Assembly: GCF_000272045.2 (NCBI RefSeq)
Contig: NZ_AJYZ02000037.1
Coordinates: forward strand, 37,606 to 101,605
Source of the DNA: Vibrio crassostreae 9ZC13
Lineage (GTDB): Bacteria; Pseudomonadota; Gammaproteobacteria; Enterobacterales; Vibrionaceae
Direction: 5' to 3'
DNA length: 64,000 bases
The translations under genes were made by a program, and so were the position numbers. How positions within the stretch are numbered: position 1 is the stretch's first letter; each line of letters begins with the position of its first letter. Under the pieces are notes generated by a model. It ran no database searches. It was not told the origin of the DNA and saw nothing but the letters and a program-made list of their open reading frames with translations. Positions 60,936 through 64,000 of this stretch are shown piece by piece.

Positions 60936-61382
60936 ATGATCAAGGTTGAAGATATGATGACTCGCAACCCTCATACCCTATTGCGCTCACACTCACTGGC
61001 CGATGCTAAGCACATGATGGAAGCACTTGATATCCGCCATATTCCGGTCGTCGATTCCGACAGGCAACTACTAGGTGTCGTCACACAGCGAGACGTTCTC
61101 GCCGCTCAAGAATCCAGCCTACAAAACATCCCACAAGCTCAATCTTTTACTCTTGCTACTCCCCTCAACGACATCATGCACAAAAGTGTTATGTCGGTAG
61201 AGCCGCGTGCAGGATTAAAAGAATCGGCTATCTACATGCAGAAACATAAAGTGGGCTGTTTACCTGTCGTAGAAAACCACGAACTAGTAGGCATTATTAC
61301 AGACAGCGATTTTGTCACGATAGCGATCAATTTACTGGAGCTGCAAGAAGAAGTAGAGCCAGAAGAAGCGGAAGTAGAGTAA
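60936..61382 (+). CDS. CBS-domain pair protein
   Basis: The 148-residue protein is two CBS motifs and little else: VEDMMTRNPHTLLRSHSLADAKHMMEALDIRHIPVVDSDRQLLGVVTQRDVL (4-55) and IMHKSVMSVEPRAGLKESAIYMQKHKVGCLPVVENHELVGIITDSDFV (79-126), then an acidic tail. Such pairs bind adenine nucleotides or SAM and act as sensors, but this one's partner is unknown. It is monocistronic with a near-perfect ribosome site. Confidence 0.88.
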   Translation: MIKVEDMMTRNPHTLLRSHSLADAKHMMEALDIRHIPVVDSDRQLLGVVTQRDVLAAQESSLQNIPQAQSFTLATPLNDIMHKSVMSVEPRAGLKESAIYMQKHKVGCLPVVENHELVGIITDSDFVTIAINLLELQEEVEPEEAEVE

Positions 61383-61404
61383 CGCTCGGAATTGATATAA
61401 AGAA

Positions 61405-61425
61405 GAGCGGCCAATTCAGCCGCTC
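61405..61425. terminator. Terminator between the CBS gene and oxyR
   Basis: A perfect 7-bp stem (GAGCGGC with GCCGCTC) and 7-nt loop between convergent genes. The T-rich tail is on the minus side, so it serves oxyR best. Confidence 0.6.
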
Positions 61426-61451
61426 AGAGGGATTGTTGTCGCAGCGGATTA

Positions 61452-62357
61452 TTATAGAAGCTCAGATACCACATCCGCTAATTGATGGAATGTCTCACGA
61501 CGCGAAGAGCTTGGTCGCCAGACAAGGCCAATATCTCGGTAGGCCTGCTGACCAGGAGGATCGATCACAACGAGATTCTGGTTTTCCAATAAACCGTGGT
61601 CGATCGCCATTTGCGGAATAAAGGTGGTTCCTAAACCATTGGCCACCATTTGCACCAATGTGTGAAGGCTCGTCGCAGTGAACGGGTTGATCTTCTCTTT
61701 ATCCGTTAACTTACAAGCCGACACAGCATGCTCGGTTAAGCAATGCTCGTTCTCCAACAAAAATACAGATTCGTCTGGCAGGTCATCGTATTTAATCGGA
61801 ACGCGAATACCATCAGCTTGATTGCGACTGATCACCATCCGGAAAGGGTCTTGCCCAACAACTTGGCTTTCCATATTGTCGATATCGACAGGCAAAGCCA
61901 GAATCAGCACATCTAAGTCTCCATGACGCAGCGCAGCCAATAGGTTGGTCGTTGTGTCTTCACGTAACAGCAAATTTAATTGTGGAAAGCGCTGGTTGGC
62001 TTCCTGTACCAAATCGCACAAAAGGAACGGCGCTATAGTAGGAATACACCCGACTCGCAGCTGCCCTTGCATCGCATCCCCGTTACATAGATTTCCAAGC
62101 TCTACGAGATCTTGTCCTTTCGCTAGTAGCTCTCGACCGTGCTTGACCACTAGCTCACCTGCTTGCGTGAAAACTAGCGGGCTCTTTTTATCTTTCTTCT
62201 CATAAAGCGGGCAACCAATCAGCTCTTCTAGGTTTTGAATGCCTTTACTTAGCGTAGATTGACTGACGAAACAGCGATCTGCGGCATCACTGAAATGACG
62301 AGTTTCGTGAAGAGTAACAAGATAGTGAAGTTGCTTAAGACTTGGCCATTTATTCAT
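61452..62357 (-). CDS. oxyR: LysR-type hydrogen peroxide regulator OxyR
   Basis: The 301-residue protein has an N-terminal winged helix (LKQLHYLVTLHETRHFSDAADRCFVSQSTLSKGIQNLEELIG) and the redox cysteines in NEHCLTEHAVSACKL (Cys206 and Cys215, nine apart as in E. coli Cys199/Cys208). RATSLxTL-like TATSLHTLVQMVANGLGTTFIPQ follows. It is divergent from a peroxiredoxin gene, its expected target. Confidence 0.92.
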   Translation of the reverse strand: MNKWPSLKQLHYLVTLHETRHFSDAADRCFVSQSTLSKGIQNLEELIGCPLYEKKDKKSPLVFTQAGELVVKHGRELLAKGQDLVELGNLCNGDAMQGQLRVGCIPTIAPFLLCDLVQEANQRFPQLNLLLREDTTTNLLAALRHGDLDVLILALPVDIDNMESQVVGQDPFRMVISRNQADGIRVPIKYDDLPDESVFLLENEHCLTEHAVSACKLTDKEKINPFTATSLHTLVQMVANGLGTTFIPQMAIDHGLLENQNLVVIDPPGQQAYRDIGLVWRPSSSRRETFHQLADVVSELL

Positions 62358-62476
62358 GAAATTACTTTGTAATATGAGTAGGATAAGTTAGGTAAAGGTC
62401 ATTCGACCTAAGGACAGGACAAAGAATAAGCTTATCGCTTTTTTCGATTAACTTAATCTATTTAATTCGCTTTTTT

Positions 62477-62499
62477 CTATAGTACCGATTGTACTATAG
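62477..62499. promoter_or_regulatory. Palindromic operator between oxyR and the peroxiredoxin gene
   Basis: CTATAGTAC and GTACTATAG are perfect inverted 9-mers around CGATT. The form (T-N11-A, ATAG/CTAT ends) suits a LysR-type regulator, so OxyR binding is likely, though spacing differs from the classical ATAG-N7-CTAT pattern. It lies 69 bases before the peroxiredoxin ATG. Confidence 0.55.
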
Positions 62500-62567
62500 T
62501 TTGTCCCGTAGAAACGGAGCCCAAACAAAGATGTGTTGGGCCAACTAATTTTTTAGGAGATTCCAAA

Positions 62568-63176
62568 ATGGTACTAGTAGGTCGTCAAGCCCCTGACTTT
62601 ACTGCAGCAGCTGTTCTAGGTAACGGTGAGATCGTTGATAACTTCAACTTCGCAGAATTCACTAAAGGTAAGAAAGCTGTAGTTTTCTTCTACCCACTAG
62701 ACTTCACTTTCGTTTGTCCTTCAGAGCTAATCGCTTTCGACAACCGTCTTGAAGATTTCCAAGCTAAAGGCGTTGAAGTAATCGGTGTTTCTATCGATTC
62801 TCAATTCTCTCACAACGCATGGCGTAACACTGCTATCGCTGATGGCGGTATCGGTCAAGTTAAATACCCTCTAATTGCTGACGTTAAGCACGAGATCTGC
62901 AAAGCATACGATGTTGAGCACCCAGAAGCAGGCGTTGCTTTCCGTGGTTCTTTCCTAATCGACGCTGACGGTCTTGTACGTCACCAAGTAGTTAACGATC
63001 TTCCACTAGGTCGTAACATCGACGAAATGCTACGCATGGTAGACGCACTAAACTTCCACGAGAAGAACGGTGAAGTTTGTCCTGCACAATGGGAAGAAGG
63101 CAAATCAGGTATGGACGCATCTCCAAAAGGTGTTGCAGCATTCCTATCTGAGCACGCTGACGACCTAAGCAAGTAA
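62568..63176 (+). CDS. Typical 2-Cys peroxiredoxin (AhpC/TSA family)
   Basis: The 202-residue enzyme has the peroxidatic cysteine in PLDFTFVCPSELIAF (Cys50) and the resolving cysteine in GEVCPAQW (Cys171). It reduces peroxides in the cytoplasm. The tail after Cys171 (about 31 residues) resembles eukaryote-like Prx1 relatives, not E. coli AhpC. Codon use is strongly biased (CTA, GGT, CGT), suggesting high expression, and TAGGAGAT precedes the ATG. No ahpF is adjacent, so its reductant is probably thioredoxin or an unlinked AhpF. Confidence 0.93.
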   Translation: MVLVGRQAPDFTAAAVLGNGEIVDNFNFAEFTKGKKAVVFFYPLDFTFVCPSELIAFDNRLEDFQAKGVEVIGVSIDSQFSHNAWRNTAIADGGIGQVKYPLIADVKHEICKAYDVEHPEAGVAFRGSFLIDADGLVRHQVVNDLPLGRNIDEMLRMVDALNFHEKNGEVCPAQWEEGKSGMDASPKGVAAFLSEHADDLSK

Positions 63177-63298
63177 TTACCTCTTAAGCCCGAACTCAAC
63201 GCGGGTTAATGGTTGGAAGATTCTCTTTAAAGAGACATAAAGCATAAGCTAATAGCGCAAAGCGCACCGCCAATCAGTTAAGAAGTAAAGTCCTATTA

Positions 63299-63328
63299 AA
63301 AGCCCGAAGTTAACGCTTCGGGCTTTTT
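63299..63328 (+). terminator. Terminator after the peroxiredoxin gene
   Basis: A perfect 11-bp stem (AAAGCCCGAAG with its complement), 6-nt loop and a T run, about 120 bases past the stop. The 63177-63487 gap otherwise contains only the short leader of cutC. Confidence 0.88.
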
Positions 63329-63487
63329 GTTTTCCCTCTCCTCGCTCCCCTAGACTGACTCTTGTAATAGATAATTGAGGTAGCGATAAACCTAAACTTT
63401 ACCTCTATTTTCCCTTATCCCCATCTATTCAGAATCACACCTAGATTGCTATTATTTCATCAGTATCTTTTTGAACGGATAAACACG

Positions 63488-64000
63488 ATGAACACCGAAA
63501 TTGAAGTCTGTATCGATAACTTAGAATCTCTTCATACCGCACTATCTGGTGGCGCGAATCGAATTGAGCTTTGCTCTTCATTAGCACTTGGCGGATTAAC
63601 TCCAAGCTTCGGAATGATGAAACAAGCGGCAATAGTTTCGTCGGTTCCGGTCTACGCTATGATACGCCCAAGACAAGGCGACTTCATTTTCGATAACGAC
63701 GATATGCTCTGTATGCTTGAAGATATTGAAGCTTGCGCAAATGCAGGATTGGATGGGGTCGTACTTGGTGTGTTAGCGCCGAACGGAAGTATTGATATGC
63801 CAAAGATGCAACAACTGGCTGACAAAGCGCACTCGTTAAAGCTTGGGATTACCTTCCACAGAGCCATCGATCAAAGCTCTGATTTCCAAGCAGCATTAGA
63901 ACAAATCATTACACTTGGATGCGAAAGAGTCCTGACATCAGGGCTTGCTGCTAATGCTGAGCAAGGTATCGATGTATTGGCTGCAATGGTCAAACAAGCC
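63488..64000 (+). CDS. cutC: CutC family protein, 5' part (runs past the window)
   Basis: 171 codons are visible with no stop before the right edge. The CutC signatures are present: [21 protein letters not shown] (20-40), MIRPRQGDF (57-65), [11 protein letters not shown] and RVLTSGLA. CutC is a TIM-barrel protein historically linked to copper tolerance; its enzyme activity is not established. About 75 more residues would be expected. Confidence 0.92.
   Translation, partial: MNTEIEVCIDNLESLHTALSGGANRIELCSSLALGGLTPSFGMMKQAAIVSSVPVYAMIRPRQGDFIFDNDDMLCMLEDIEACANAGLDGVVLGVLAPNGSIDMPKMQQLADKAHSLKLGITFHRAIDQSSDFQAALEQIITLGCERVLTSGLAANAEQGIDVLAAMVKQA

Overview
The window looks like a chromosomal segment of a marine Vibrio, most likely of the Splendidus clade. 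It is AT-leaning, and its housekeeping order is gammaproteobacterial: guaB-guaA, xseA, yfgJ, der-bamB-yfgM-hisS-ispG-rodZ, rlmN, ndk, pepB, the isc operon, trmJ, suhB, secF-secD-yajC-tgt-queA. The species assignment is inference from gene content and style. I saw no tRNA, rRNA, CRISPR array, transposase or integrase.

Region 1-9 kb is accessory in character. On the minus strand lie a truncated exported retropepsin-like protein, an exported M15 peptidase, a DUF429 protein, and a 570-residue protein joining a SAM methyltransferase to an HNH nuclease motif. On the plus strand lie a divergent CxxC/CxxC protein of unknown function, a PlsC-type acyltransferase and a beta-CASP metallo-beta-lactamase-fold protein. 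Region 9-16 kb holds transporters (Na+/alanine-glycine symporter, SatP acetate transporter, NhaC antiporter) and a secreted family GH19 chitinase with two chitin-binding modules. Degenerate palindromic elements lie between satP and nhaC.

Region 16-21 kb has guaA and guaB, separated by a MITE-like element, and xseA divergent from guaB. Region 21-33.5 kb is a complete urea-use locus read on the minus strand: urtABCDE (urea ABC importer), ureD-ABC (urease) and ureEJFG (nickel handling and maturation). It sits exactly between xseA and yfgJ, which are neighbours in E. coli. Upstream of urtA there is a sigma-54-like promoter with NtrC-like sites at enhancer distance, so nitrogen limitation probably drives import and hydrolysis together. 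Terminator-like or strong hairpins lie between urtA and urtB and between ureD and ureA, and could set different expression levels within the operon.

Region 33.5-45.5 kb carries yfgJ, a GAF-GGDEF protein, an AlaX-type editing protein, der, bamB-yfgM, hisS-ispG-rodZ, rlmN and ndk. Region 45.5-54.7 kb has pepB, the isc operon (iscR-S-U-A-hscB-hscA-fdx-iscX) behind two abutting type 1 IscR sites, trmJ, and suhB. The suhB leader contains a BoxA sequence, suggesting Nus-factor autoregulation. Region 54.7-60.6 kb has a nine-copy 7-bp repeat followed by secF-secD-yajC-tgt-queA. The right end has a CBS-pair protein, oxyR divergent from a 2-Cys peroxiredoxin with a shared palindrome, and the start of cutC.

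The best candidates for something little described are the methyltransferase-HNH fusion with its divergent neighbour, the regulation of the urt-ure operon, the BoxA in the suhB leader, and the families of small palindromic repeats.
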